From Planotetraspora silvatica (GTDB taxonomy: Bacteria; Actinomycetota; Actinomycetes; Streptosporangiales; Streptosporangiaceae), in NCBI RefSeq assembly GCF_016863315.1, contig NZ_BOOQ01000003.1, forward strand, positions 124,001 to 188,000: 64,000 nucleotides of DNA, given 5' to 3'. Position numbers and translations under genes: made by a program. This document shows positions 56,178-64,000 of the stretch, piece by piece; position 1 is the stretch's first letter, and each line of letters starts with the position of its first letter. The notes beneath the pieces were generated by a model. That model saw only the letters and a list, made by a program, of their open reading frames with translations, ran no database searches and was not told where the DNA came from.

Positions 56178-56261
56178 TCGTGTCGTCGTGCCGGCCGCAT
56201 CCCCCCGGGTGCGGCGAGCGTGTTGCCGGTGTGCCGGAGACCGAGGACCCGTCGAGGGTGA

Positions 56262-57101
56262 TCAGCTTTCGAAGGACTGCTGGCCCAGGACGTCCAGAAA
56301 CTCGAAATTCTCCGCAGTGGCCGAGCCGGGCTGCGGCCGGAAGATCACCAGACGCTGCCCGGTGGTGGAACTGAGGACGAAGTCACACTGCACGTCCAAC
56401 TGCCCGGCCTGCGGGTGGATCAACGTCTTGCGGGTGGACCGCAGCGGAATGACCTCCATGTCGTCCCAGTAGCGGCAGAACTCCTCGCTGGCTTCGATGA
56501 GGTCGGCGATGAGCCGGTCGCTGACGGCGTCCTGACCGCGGTGAGCGCCGGCGGCGCGCAGGTCCGCCGCGTAACCTCGCCCGATCGCCTCGTGTTCCTC
56601 GGGCACGTTGAGGGCACGCGACGTCGGATCGGTGAACCAGCGCCACGTCACGTTGCCCGCGCGTTCGTCGCCGTGCGCCCATGGGCCGATGAGTGCGCGA
56701 CTGAGCCTGTTCTGAGCGAGCACGGTCGCCAGGTCGTCGACGATATGTGCGGGCACCGTGGTCAGCGCGTCGAGCAGGAACATCATCGCCGGGTCCACAT
56801 ATCCGCCGGTCGCGCCCGTACGGGGCGGTGGATGGCCCGCCAGCTCATAGAGGTAATCGCGCTCGTCCACCGACAGCCGCAACGCCCGCGCCAAGCTCGC
56901 CAGCAGCGCCTTGGAGGGTTTGGCGTTGCGGGACTGCTCGAGCCGTTCGTAATAGTCCACGGAGACATCGGCCAGCAACGCGACCTCCGAGCGGCGCAGG
57001 CCGGGTGTCCGCCGGCGACCGCCGGGCACGAGCCCGACATCCGCCGGTCGCAGCGCCTCACGACGGGCCCTCAGGAAACTGCCCACGTCGCCGTGTTTCA
57101 C
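56262..57101 (-). CDS. XRE regulator with MmyB-like ligand domain
   Basis: A 279-residue regulator. The HTH is at about 5-75 (LGLRRSEVALLADVSVDYYE-type pattern with RLEQSRNAKPSKALLASLAR); the MmyB-like PAS-related domain (about 105-270) has VLAQNRLSRALIGPW, the NVTWRWFTDP segment and FVLSSTTGQRLVIFRPQPGS. Such proteins often control an adjacent oxidoreductase; here an aldo/keto reductase is directly upstream on the same strand, ending 8 bp before this start. Confidence 0.92.
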   Translation of the reverse strand: MKHGDVGSFLRARREALRPADVGLVPGGRRRTPGLRRSEVALLADVSVDYYERLEQSRNAKPSKALLASLARALRLSVDERDYLYELAGHPPPRTGATGGYVDPAMMFLLDALTTVPAHIVDDLATVLAQNRLSRALIGPWAHGDERAGNVTWRWFTDPTSRALNVPEEHEAIGRGYAADLRAAGAHRGQDAVSDRLIADLIEASEEFCRYWDDMEVIPLRSTRKTLIHPQAGQLDVQCDFVLSSTTGQRLVIFRPQPGSATAENFEFLDVLGQQSFES

Positions 57102-57108
57102 CGTGCAC

Positions 57109-58119
57109 TCACTCCTGAATCGCGCTCATCGCGACCGATGTGTAACGCTCGCCCGCCACGGCACCGACGGGAATCGCTTCGTCGAGTGCCGCAAGCGTCT
57201 CGGCGTCCAGCGCGACGTCTGCCGCGGCGACATTGTCTTCCAGGTAGACCCGGCGCTTGGTGCCGGGGATCGCGGTCACACCCTGCGCCAGCACCCATGC
57301 CAGCGCCAATCGGCCTGGCGCGATACCCCGATTCTCGGCGATCGCGCGGATCCTGTCGACCAACTGCAGGTTGTGCTGCAGGTTCTCCCCCGCGAAGCGG
57401 GGGGCCGTGCGGCGGAAGTCGCGGTCCGGCAGCCCTTCCACCGACCGCAGGCCACCGGTGAGGATCCCGCGCCCCAGGGGCGAGTACGCCACGAATCCGA
57501 TGCCCAGCTCTCGAACCGTGTCGAGGACACCGTTGGATTCGACGGTGCGGGTGAACAACGAGTATTCCGTCTGCACCGCGGAGAGTGGAGCGGCGGCGTG
57601 AGCGGCGCGGATGCTCTCCGCCGACGCTTCGCTGATCCCGAGGTAACGCACCTTTCCTTCGGTGACCAGTTCGCCCAGAGCGCCGAAGGACTCCTCCACT
57701 GGCACATTCGGGTCGACCCGGTGCAGGTAGTACAGGTCGATGCGGTCCGTGCCCAGGCGGCGGAGGGATCCTTCGACGGAATTACGCAGATAGTCCGGGC
57801 GGCCGTTCGGGCCGCCGACGATCTGGCCCGTCTCGTCGAGGGTCACACCACCGCCCTTGGTGGCCACCACGACCTGGTCGCGGTGGGCCGACACCGCCCG
57901 CCCCAGCAACTCCTCGCCGCTGAAGGGGCCGTACATGTCCGCGGTGTCGAACATCGATACGCCGAGCTCGATCGCCCGATGCACGGTGGCGAGCGCCTCC
58001 GCGTCGTCCGGAGTGCCGTACATCGCGGTCATGCCCATCGTGCCGAGGCCCTCGACCGAGGTCACCAGGCCCTGGCCGCCGACCGGATGCGTGTTCATGC
58101 TCATGGTGTGCTCGTCCAC
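57109..58119 (-). CDS. Aldo/keto reductase
   Basis: A 336-residue reductase. The tetrad is in FDTADMYGPFSGEE (Asp, Tyr), VVATKGGG (Lys) and DLYYLHRVDP (His); the cofactor region includes AVAGERYTS at the end and GTKRRVYLEDN. Either GTG 58119 (just after AGGAGAA) or ATG 58104 could start it. It ends 8 bp before the XRE gene, so both are probably transcribed together. Confidence 0.92.
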   Translation of the reverse strand: MDEHTMSMNTHPVGGQGLVTSVEGLGTMGMTAMYGTPDDAEALATVHRAIELGVSMFDTADMYGPFSGEELLGRAVSAHRDQVVVATKGGGVTLDETGQIVGGPNGRPDYLRNSVEGSLRRLGTDRIDLYYLHRVDPNVPVEESFGALGELVTEGKVRYLGISEASAESIRAAHAAAPLSAVQTEYSLFTRTVESNGVLDTVRELGIGFVAYSPLGRGILTGGLRSVEGLPDRDFRRTAPRFAGENLQHNLQLVDRIRAIAENRGIAPGRLALAWVLAQGVTAIPGTKRRVYLEDNVAAADVALDAETLAALDEAIPVGAVAGERYTSVAMSAIQE

Positions 58120-58238
58120 TTCTCCTGCTGGGCCGCCCGTTCGGCGACCGCAGGAGAAGCATGGAGCCGTGACGGGAACCTTCCAGCGTCCTACCTAGCC
58201 CCGTCCTCGCAGGACGATGCTCCACGCTCGGAATCGTC

Positions 58239-59165
58239 CTACCTGGTCCCGGTGTCCCGGTTCTCAGCCGCCGAGGTGTAGAAACGCCTCAGTTCGGCCG
58301 CCACGACATCCGGACGGCCGGCAGGGTTTCGCTTGCTGACATCTCCCGACGCATCATGATCGAGCCCAGGGAACTCGATCCGCTCGACGTTGGGAATGAC
58401 CTTCTCCAGGCCGGCCAGCGCAAGCTTGAGAAAGGGCAGCCCCTTGCTTCCGCCGAGCAGGAGCACGTGGGCCTTCACGTCGGCGAAACGGTCCAGGGTG
58501 TCGGCCATCTCGGCCAGCAGTACGCCTTCGTAGTGCAGAGTCGGGGCGAGCATCCGCATGGTCGCGTCGCCTGGCTTGGCGTTCTTGTCCTCGCTCTTCA
58601 ACAGCAGGCCGGTCAGCCAGGCCAACAGCCCTCGCGGCATGACGTTCATGATCGGCGGCCCGAGCCGAAGTCCGAGCATGCTCGTCACCAGCGCGGCGGT
58701 CACCTTGCCCTCGGCCATTTCCCGATCGAAGCGGTCGACCCACCCCGTCAGCTGCGGGATGTCCTCCAGGAACAATGCCGGTTCGTAGACGGCGACCTTG
58801 TGAATCGACGGCAGCTCGCGTGCCGCCTGGAGCACGGCGATACCGCTTGCGCTGACGCCGAAGACGTAGTGGGCACCCGTCTCGTTCAGGACGGCGTCGA
58901 GGTCTTCCACTTCCTTCCGCACGCTGTAGTCATCACCGTATGGCCCGCTTTGGCCGCGGCCGCGACGGTCAGGAAGGTGGACGGTGAACGCGTCGGCCAA
59001 CTCTTCGGCCATGGCCATGTGGTTTCTGGCCGTCTCCATGGAGCCGTGCAGCAGCACGATGCCCGGGCCGTCCCCGATGGTGTGGTAGGCGATGCGGGTG
59101 CCGTCGTCAGAGGTGACGAAGCTCGTGGTGAGTTCCGCCGCCTGAGGCCGTTCATGAGTGGTCAT
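58239..59165 (-). CDS. Alpha/beta hydrolase
   Basis: A 308-residue alpha/beta-fold hydrolase. HG is in GIVLLHGSMETARNH, the nucleophile elbow is FGVSASGIAV, with acid and His in LLLGGSKGLPF and EFPGLDHDASGD. No signal peptide. The gene is divergent from padR, and the shared upstream region contains a palindrome, so PadR control is likely. Confidence 0.9.
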   Translation of the reverse strand: MTTHERPQAAELTTSFVTSDDGTRIAYHTIGDGPGIVLLHGSMETARNHMAMAEELADAFTVHLPDRRGRGQSGPYGDDYSVRKEVEDLDAVLNETGAHYVFGVSASGIAVLQAARELPSIHKVAVYEPALFLEDIPQLTGWVDRFDREMAEGKVTAALVTSMLGLRLGPPIMNVMPRGLLAWLTGLLLKSEDKNAKPGDATMRMLAPTLHYEGVLLAEMADTLDRFADVKAHVLLLGGSKGLPFLKLALAGLEKVIPNVERIEFPGLDHDASGDVSKRNPAGRPDVVAAELRRFYTSAAENRDTGTR

Positions 59166-59201
59166 CGCAAAGTCCTTCTGAGCGGTAGTGGCCGACCTCT
59201 C

Positions 59202-59230
59202 AATAGTGTCAGTGAGACTAGTTTCTAGTC
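59202..59230. promoter_or_regulatory. Operator-like element of the hydrolase/padR divergon
   Basis: AATAGTGTCA-N5-ACTAG (59202-59221) runs into the perfect inverted repeat GACTAG-TTT-CTAGTC (59216-59230). The first pattern recurs at 62005-62024. Confidence 0.72.
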
Positions 59231-59260
59231 AACTAGTATCACGGTCGATAGTATGGAGAT

Positions 59261-59866
59261 ATGACCACTCCTCGTACCGGCTCGCCGCTCGCCCTGACCG
59301 TCCTGGCGCTGTTGCAGTACAGGCCGTTGCACCCGTACGGGATCCAGCGGCTGATCAGACAGTGGGGTAAGGACAAGGTGGTCAACGTGGGCCAGCGAAC
59401 GAGCCTCTACCGGACGATCGACCGCCTCACCGCAGCCGGCCTGATCGGGGTGCGGGAGACGGAGCGAGACCAGGCGTACCCGGAGAGGACGGTGTATGAG
59501 ATCACCGATACGGGACGCGCCGTGGCCCGCGAGTGGCTGCTGGACATGCTGGCCATGCCCAAGCAGGAGTTCCCCGAGTTCCCGGCGGCGCTGTCCCACC
59601 TGCTGATGCTCGCCCCGCAGGAGATACGCGACGCCTTTGATCGGCGCGTCGGAACACTGAGCGAAGCGCTGGCCACACTGGAGGCCGAGATGAGCGCTGA
59701 ATCCGGACACGGCCTCCCCCGCATCACCATGCTCGAAGCCGAATATCTGCGCGCTGTCATGGCGGCTGAACTGCAGTGGCTTCGCTCCGTGACCGACGAT
59801 CTGCGTAGTGGCAACCTGACCTGGTCGGCCGCCGACCTCTTGGCTTTCGCCGAAATCCCGGAGTGA
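59261..59866 (+). CDS. PadR family transcriptional regulator
   Basis: A 201-residue PadR-type repressor. The winged helix is at about 8-90, with LALTVLALLQYRPLHPYGIQ, the recognition part RTSLYRTIDRLTAAGLIGVR and the wing RTVYEITDTGRAVAREWL; a C-terminal helical dimerisation segment follows (about 120-190). It is divergent from the alpha/beta hydrolase gene. Typical members respond to small aromatics or antibiotics. Confidence 0.93.
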   Translation: MTTPRTGSPLALTVLALLQYRPLHPYGIQRLIRQWGKDKVVNVGQRTSLYRTIDRLTAAGLIGVRETERDQAYPERTVYEITDTGRAVAREWLLDMLAMPKQEFPEFPAALSHLLMLAPQEIRDAFDRRVGTLSEALATLEAEMSAESGHGLPRITMLEAEYLRAVMAAELQWLRSVTDDLRSGNLTWSAADLLAFAEIPE

Positions 59867-59904
59867 AATCAATCGGTTGCACACCGGCTCGCGCAAGACC
59901 GAGG

Positions 59905-60025
59905 GCCCGGCGGCGGGCCCAAGCGCGACCACCTCTTCATCACCGCGGGGACCGGCGTCTACACGCTTCGGGTCACCGTCAACGGCGCCCGCTATCCCCA
60001 GCCGGCCGGAATCGCGTGGTCATGA
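59905..60025 (+). pseudogene. C-terminal relic of an SMP-30/gluconolactonase-like protein
   Basis: The frame reads GGGPKRDHLFITAGTGVYTL and continues RVTVNGARYPQPAGIAWS to TGA 60023. The pattern GG-x-LFIT-GVY-x-L is the last blade of SMP-30 beta-propellers. The first part of the gene is missing. Confidence 0.5.
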
Positions 60026-60120
60026 ACGACGCCACGACCGCCGAGCGAACCAGGCAACAGTTGCCACTGGGCCTCGGCGACAACGGCCAGATCGCGGCGA
60101 ATTTGGTTTCCTTGCAGTTC

Positions 60121-60154
60121 AAAGGCCACTTCCCGTGCTCGGGAAGTGGCCTTT
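60121..60154. terminator. Terminator between relic and M23 peptidase gene
   Basis: AAAGGCCACTTCCCG pairs perfectly with CGGGAAGTGGCCTTT around a four-base loop. The arms repeat those of the tRNA-Ala terminator at 42496. Confidence 0.88.
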
Positions 60155-60219
60155 GACGGCTTCTACGCTGAGAATCCAGTCGGATTGCTCAACGACCGAT
60201 CACCAAATGGGCCGAACAC

Positions 60220-61107
60220 TCAACCGCAGTGTTCGAAGGGGCTGGTGTACGAGCTGCTGCCATTCGAGCCGCCCCACTTGACGCATTGTCCGGACGCGGC
60301 GCGCCTGACGGGCCCTGCGTAGTAGCCGTAGCTGCCCGAGTCGGTCGTTCTGCTTGCCCCTTGCGGCTCGAGGAAGGCCGACATCGCCGACGCTGAGCCG
60401 AGGTTCGTCGTCTTCAGCGTCACGACGCAGTTGTAGCCGTTACCCGAGTTGTAGAGCAGGTAGGTCCGCCCCCCGGTGAGGGCGGCTGAGTCGATGACCG
60501 TGTAACCGCCGCCGCAGACCTCCTCAGGCGTGTAAGGGTTGCTGCTGCAGGTGTTGGTGCTGGTCACGGCCTTCTTCTGACCCAAGGACACGGTCACGCC
60601 GTCTACGGTCGGGCTGGTGTCCACCGCACCGCTGGAGGTCCGCTGTTCGTAGTGCAGGTGCGGAGCGCTGACGCCGCCCGTCGCGCCGACGGTCCCGATC
60701 GTGGTGCCCTGGCTGACGCTCATGGAGCCGCCGGCCGACTTCACCATGGTTGAGAGGTGGGCATAACGGGTGCTGGTGCCGTCGCTATGACGGACCTCCA
60801 CCCACTTGCCGTAGCTCGTGCTTCCCGCGTCGTTGAAGTACGCGGTGCCCGAAGCGGTGGCACGCACGGTTTCACCGTTGATGTCATCGCCCCCGTAGTC
60901 CTGCCAGTCGATGGCACCCGATGGGCTGTGGCCGGGGGACCAGTTGTTGGCGTAGAAAGTCTTTCCGCAGTTGAACGGGCTCTTGTGGGACACAGCCGCT
61001 GAGGCCGCCTGGGGAAGCAGCACTACCGCGAGAGTGACTGACAGAGCGAAGATCGCGGATCTGAGGGTCGTCGGCCAGGTCGGCCTGCCGGGTGTGGGCA
61101 TGCTCAC
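60220..61107 (-). CDS. Secreted M23 family metallopeptidase
   Basis: A 295-residue extracellular protein. A signal peptide ends at about ASAAVS (38). The LytM/M23 domain covers about 45-180: zinc-ligand motifs appear as GHSPSGAIDWQD (His and Asp), RYAHLSTMV and SAPHLHYEQ, with a classical HxH. The second part (about 185-295) has several cysteines (TCSSNPY, EEVCGGG, NCVVTLK, QCVKWGG) and resembles a secreted actinobacterial accessory domain. A role in peptidoglycan turnover is likely. Confidence 0.88.
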   Translation of the reverse strand: MSMPTPGRPTWPTTLRSAIFALSVTLAVVLLPQAASAAVSHKSPFNCGKTFYANNWSPGHSPSGAIDWQDYGGDDINGETVRATASGTAYFNDAGSTSYGKWVEVRHSDGTSTRYAHLSTMVKSAGGSMSVSQGTTIGTVGATGGVSAPHLHYEQRTSSGAVDTSPTVDGVTVSLGQKKAVTSTNTCSSNPYTPEEVCGGGYTVIDSAALTGGRTYLLYNSGNGYNCVVTLKTTNLGSASAMSAFLEPQGASRTTDSGSYGYYAGPVRRAASGQCVKWGGSNGSSSYTSPFEHCG

Positions 61108-61486
61108 CTCTCTGGACAGGTGCGTATGGGGGGATACGGCTAGGCGCCCAGTTCCTTGATGTCGATGAGTCCCGTGGCGACGGAACTACGTGGTGGCATG
61201 GTGATCAACCTCGACGGGAGGGGGGAAGGCCGTCGTCAGGGAACATTTCGACATCTGACCGCCTATGGGGGTAGGACGGGTCGATCATGAACATATCCGT
61301 GAAAGTTCGCGCCATCCAGTCCTTCTGACATGAGATTTCACGGATCTCCGAGTTTGATGTCGAGGTCGATGTCGAACCGGCCGGCTCCGGTGATCGGCCG
61401 CAATCCGGCTTGCCGGCCAACTCTCCAAGCCGGAGGCATTCGAGAGTGTGCACGTCAGGGGGGCGGTTCGCGGCGAAGTCTTCAGC
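61108..61486. other. Intergenic region
   Basis: About 380 bp between the M23 gene start and the next minus-strand gene stop. It must hold the peptidase promoter; no gene recognised. Confidence 0.4.
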
Positions 61487-61999
61487 TCAGCCGATGGCCC
61501 GGGTAGGTGCCTCAGCCCGGTCGCTCTGAGCGGATCCGGCCGTGCGGGTGGGATCGTCCACGGTCGGCATGGCGCCGTCGCGGTGAGCACGCTTGAGATC
61601 TTCCAGGTACGCCCGGGAGAACATGGCGGACAGGATCGCCATGCCGCCACGGTGGATCCGGACCTCTCCACTGCTCACCCGTCCGGTGATCCGGACCCGC
61701 CGGCCGCCCTGGGCCTTGACTCCCTCGCCGTCCTTGACCTTGCCGGCGCCGGTCCACTGGATGCCCCACTGGTCGACGGTGGCGTCGGCGGGCAGCAGCA
61801 GCTTGACCATGCCGTGGTCGATGTCCAGGTCCAGTTCGATGTCACCGTCGGCGATCTTCGGCGAGCGCAGGTCGATGACGGCCGCGCCACGACGGGTGCG
61901 GACCTGGAAGATGCGGGCGGTCGTCCAGTTTCCCAGGTGCTTGGTCATGGTGTGGTCGGCGTGAACTCGGACTACCTCGGCGATGCTGTTCTGTGTCAT
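61487..61999 (-). CDS. Conserved hypothetical protein, beta-rich
   Basis: A 170-residue cytoplasmic protein I do not recognise by family. The central region (about 30-125) alternates hydrophobic and polar residues in repeated short strands (AAVIDLRSPKIADGDIELDL, IDHGMVKLLLPADATVDQWG), similar to the beta-helix-like domains of DUF4097 or LiaF C-termini. The tail is polar and probably disordered. An operator-like element also found in front of padR lies just upstream, linking it to the same regulator. Confidence 0.7.
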   Translation of the reverse strand: MTQNSIAEVVRVHADHTMTKHLGNWTTARIFQVRTRRGAAVIDLRSPKIADGDIELDLDIDHGMVKLLLPADATVDQWGIQWTGAGKVKDGEGVKAQGGRRVRITGRVSSGEVRIHRGGMAILSAMFSRAYLEDLKRAHRDGAMPTVDDPTRTAGSAQSDRAEAPTRAIG

Positions 62000-62004
62000 G
62001 AATG

Positions 62005-62057
62005 AATAGTGTCACACGCACTAGTGTCTCTGCAACTACTTCTTTCGAGACTAGTTT
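62005..62057. promoter_or_regulatory. Operator-like element shared with the padR divergon
   Basis: AATAGTGTCA-N5-ACTAG (62005-62024) matches 59202-59221 in every fixed base, and GAGACTAGTTT (62047-62057) repeats 59214-59224. It starts six bases upstream of the gene at 61487-61999. Confidence 0.7.
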
Positions 62058-62231
62058 GGCCTCTGTCTGTGCCACGAGGTTCCGCCACCGGCGCCGGTCG
62101 GCGTGGAGTCGCCGGCGGGGGACACCGGCTGTGCGTCCACGATGCGCTCCTCCGCGCGAGGCAGCCCCGCGAGGCGGTGCTTCGCAGGGCTGTCGTCGCC
62201 TATAGGGGCTGTTCGTCGATGCGCGCAGCCA

Positions 62232-62447
62232 TCAGTCGCAATGCTGGGTTTCCCAGCGTCCGGTCCGGTAGCTGTAGCACTCGTAGCAGCCGGCCCTCCA
62301 GAGGCACTGGCCGGGCTGCCCCGGGGTGATGTGCTGGGCGGACGCGCAGGCGCTCGGGTCGGAGGTCTGGGCGGAGGCCTGCGCGGTGCCGGTGACGAGG
62401 AGCGTGGACGCCGCCAGCGTGACGGCGAAGGCTAAACGCTTGAGCAT
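62232..62447 (-). CDS. Small secreted cysteine-rich protein
   Basis: A 71-residue product with a signal peptide (MLKRLAFAVTLAASTLLVTG, cut near AQASA). The mature part of about 45 residues has five cysteines: ACASAQ, QCLWRAGCYECYSYRTG and QHCD. An odd number suggests one free Cys or a dimer. The family is unknown. Confidence 0.7.
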   Translation of the reverse strand: MLKRLAFAVTLAASTLLVTGTAQASAQTSDPSACASAQHITPGQPGQCLWRAGCYECYSYRTGRWETQHCD

Positions 62448-63041
62448 CAGAGATCACTCCCTGAGGTGAGGACCGAACCCCCGATTGACGGGGATGACGA
62501 ACGTCGGTTCCGGGTCTCGGGATACGCCGATGCGGCGCTGAACATCATTAAGACTAATCGTGGAATCAGGCGAAATCTCCCAGCCGGAGGCAAAACATTA
62601 CTTCTGGCGCATCGCCGTATGAATATGATTAGCCGCATTCTCCAGAGAAATACGGTATTGCACGCCAGCTGGCTGCTGTGTGGCTTTGAACTGCGAATTC
62701 GCTCCTCGACCGAGGCGATGAACGGCACTTCCCCGGGGGTTTCAATGCCGCGCCACGGGACGGGAAATGACAGGCAAGGAAATCGGCGGCATTGCCGGCA
62801 GGCTCCTGTGGACACCGCGGCGCCGCCGGCTGATCCGAACGCAATCTCTCCCGTAGGTGGATGACAACCCACAGCAAAGGGGGCCCGGCGACGGAAAGCG
62901 CAAAGTCATGTCGCTCCTCTAAATGGCCGTCCTGCCGTCTCAATATCCGCCAACTTGCCTAGACGTGCCTGGATCTCAATGCCCACGATGGTTGGAGATC
63001 CGAAATCGCTGCAGGTCATGGCGATTCGGGGAGGAGGCAGC
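62448..63041. other. Intergenic region, lower G+C
   Basis: Nearly 600 bp with visibly more A+T (ATTAAGACTAATCG; GAATATGATTAGCCGC) than the neighbours. A 132-codon plus-strand frame starts at 62466, but its translation lacks domain or codon-bias support. I annotate no gene here. Confidence 0.45.
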
Positions 63042-63503
63042 ATGCCCAAGAATCGGCTGTCGGTGCCATTAGGTGCCGCGGTGCTCGGGGCTCTGGCGTT
63101 TGGGCTTACTCAGGCGCCGAATGGCTCCGCGGGCCTGAACTCGATGAACACGACCACGACGCTCAGCATGTCGAACCATGCGAAGGCGGCCGCGGTGACT
63201 CCGGTGCAACCTCCGCCAGGCCCTGACCGTGCCCGGGAGGAGCGCCGCTTCCACGAGCGGTTCAGCGAGGAGCGCTACCGCGAGCGCTTCAGGGAGGACC
63301 GGCGCTCCCGTGACCGGTTCAGGGGGGACAGGCGCTTCCACGAGCGGTTCAGAGAGAACCGGCGCTTCCACGAGCGGTTCAGGGAGGAGCGGCCGTTCCG
63401 TGAGCGGTTCAGGGAGGAGCGGCCGTTCCGTGAGCGGTTCGGCGAGGACCGGCGCTCCCGCGACCGGTTCAGGGAGGACCGGCCGTTCCGCGACCGGTTC
63501 TGA
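63042..63503 (+). CDS. Secreted protein with Arg/Phe-rich decad repeats
   Basis: A 153-residue protein with a probable signal peptide (MPKNRLSVPLGAAVLGALAF) and a Thr/Met linker (about 35-60). From residue 67 to the end it consists of near-identical units ERFREDRRSR, DRFRGDRRFH, ERFRENRRFH and so on, with Phe every ten residues (83, 93, 103, 113, 123, 133, 143, 153). Charges alternate strongly. ATG 63042 has an AGGAGG site. No known domain; the shape suggests an extended helical or disordered polyelectrolyte. Confidence 0.72.
   Translation: MPKNRLSVPLGAAVLGALAFGLTQAPNGSAGLNSMNTTTTLSMSNHAKAAAVTPVQPPPGPDRAREERRFHERFSEERYRERFREDRRSRDRFRGDRRFHERFRENRRFHERFREERPFRERFREERPFRERFGEDRRSRDRFREDRPFRDRF
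63240..63500. repeat. 30-bp tandem repeats coding the RF decads
   Basis: Units such as GAGCGGTTCAGGGAGGAGCG repeat with a 30-bp period about eight times; the first unit is 27 bp. Adjacent units differ by only one to four bases. Confidence 0.88.
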
Positions 63504-63692
63504 GAGGAGGGTCAGGAGCGGTCACCTCTGACCCCAGGTCAGGCGTGGGCGGCCGTTCGCAGGGCGAACTCACCCTGTAGCGGTCGCCCACCCGGCGAAG
63601 GCTCCAACCCGAGAAAGCCTCGACCAGGACGCCCTACGACCTGCTCGGCGGAACCCGGCTCGTCCCGGGACTCCGCGAAGTATCGTCCGGCC

Positions 63693-64000
63693 ATGGCCGA
63701 TGATCCGCTGGAGTCACTGCGCCGGCTCTGCCTCGCGCTCCCCGAGACCACCGAACGCCTCAGCCATGGCGCGCCGACCTGGTTCGTCCAGGACAAGAAG
63801 ACGTTCGTGACGTACGCCGACCACCACCACGGCGCCCGGCTCGCGTTCTGGTGCGCCGCCCCGCCCGGCACCCAGGAGGCACTGCTGGCCGAGGCTCCCG
63901 AGCGCTTCTTCCGCCCGCCGTACGTCGGCCACCGCGGTTGGCTCGGCGTCTACCTCGACGTCCCCCTGGACTGGGCCGAGATCTGCGAGATCGTCACGGA
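63693..64000 (+). CDS. MmcQ/YjbR family protein (partial, window end)
   Basis: The frame starts at ATG 63693 (MADDPLESLRRLCLALPETT) and is open to the window edge. ERLSHGAPTWFVQDKKTFVT and FRPPYVGHRGWLGVYLDVPL are typical for the YjbR/MmcQ fold, a small predicted DNA-binding domain. The C-terminus is outside. Confidence 0.85.
   Translation, partial: MADDPLESLRRLCLALPETTERLSHGAPTWFVQDKKTFVTYADHHHGARLAFWCAAPPGTQEALLAEAPERFFRPPYVGHRGWLGVYLDVPLDWAEICEIVT

Noticed and set aside
60121-60154. Possible att site because its stem matches the tRNA-Ala terminator
   Set aside because: The core tRNA sequence is absent; only terminator arms match, so I list it as a terminator and keep the link as a low-interest idea.
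62466-62864. 132-codon plus-strand frame in the A+T-richer gap
   Set aside because: No ribosome site, no domain, and codon usage unlike neighbouring genes.
63240-63500. Possible CRISPR array because of regular 30-bp periodicity
   Set aside because: The repeats are contiguous without spacers and encode a protein; no cas genes are nearby.

Overview
This is a GC-rich actinobacterial chromosome segment covering the replication origin. Frequent GTG starts, the order rnpA-rpmH-dnaA-dnaN-gnd-recF-dciA-gyrB-gyrA-DUF3566-tRNA-Ile, XRE/DUF5753 plus DUF397 regulators and a 39-codon DLW protein all point to a filamentous actinomycete. Gene order and protein style suggest Streptosporangiales; that placement is inferred and no species is named.

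Region 1 (1-9.7 kb), replichore to the left of the origin: a partial gene, a GNAT acetyltransferase, a fold-I aminotransferase, a D-Ala-D-Ala ligase-like ATP-grasp enzyme preceded by a coupled 31-codon ORF, then parB, parA, rsmG, jag, yidC, yidD, rnpA and rpmH on the minus strand. Three parS sites lie between ddl and parB and one lies inside parA. parB and parA are separated by an unusual 562-bp gap holding a two-copy tandem repeat.

Region 2 (9.7-22.7 kb), origin and replication core: DnaA boxes flank dnaA on both sides. The dnaA-dnaN interval carries the likely oriC, with G-rich TGGGGA hexamers spaced by 11 or 22 bp and an A+T-rich end. Then dnaN, gnd, recF, dciA, gyrB, gyrA, a DUF3566 membrane protein and tRNA-Ile(GAT).

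Region 3 (22.7-41.3 kb), accessory insertion between tRNA-Ile and the DLW-39/tRNA-Ala block: a decayed methyltransferase, an LD-carboxypeptidase, an auxiliary trpS under a Trp-codon leader/attenuator, cbtBA behind a cobalamin riboswitch, two related secreted Cys-motif proteins, redox enzymes, a tandem-Nudix protein, a PoxB-type enzyme, an LDH-like enzyme, a GH15 hydrolase, a DUF305 lipoprotein and a DUF397/XRE/HATPase regulatory cluster.

Region 4 (41.3-54.1 kb), tRNA-Ala and a layered integration zone: a 46-bp piece of the tRNA-Ala 3' end occurs three times (42444, 43439, 46096), the last two with paired 11-bp arm-like repeats and the same terminator, but no integrase. Between and beyond the copies lie a toxin-antitoxin pair, two paralogous secreted RCC1/Ig/lamin-tail proteins, dead toxin-antitoxin relics, a TetR/serine-hydrolase divergon, a decayed response regulator, an MFS exporter and a LysR regulator.

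Region 5 (54.1-64 kb): an ECF sigma factor with its CU044_5270-type partner, an XRE/MmyB regulator with an aldo/keto reductase, an alpha/beta hydrolase divergent from a PadR regulator, an M23 peptidase, a beta-rich protein gene whose promoter shares an operator-like element with the PadR divergon, small secreted proteins (one with arginine/phenylalanine-rich decad repeats) and the start of a YjbR-family gene.
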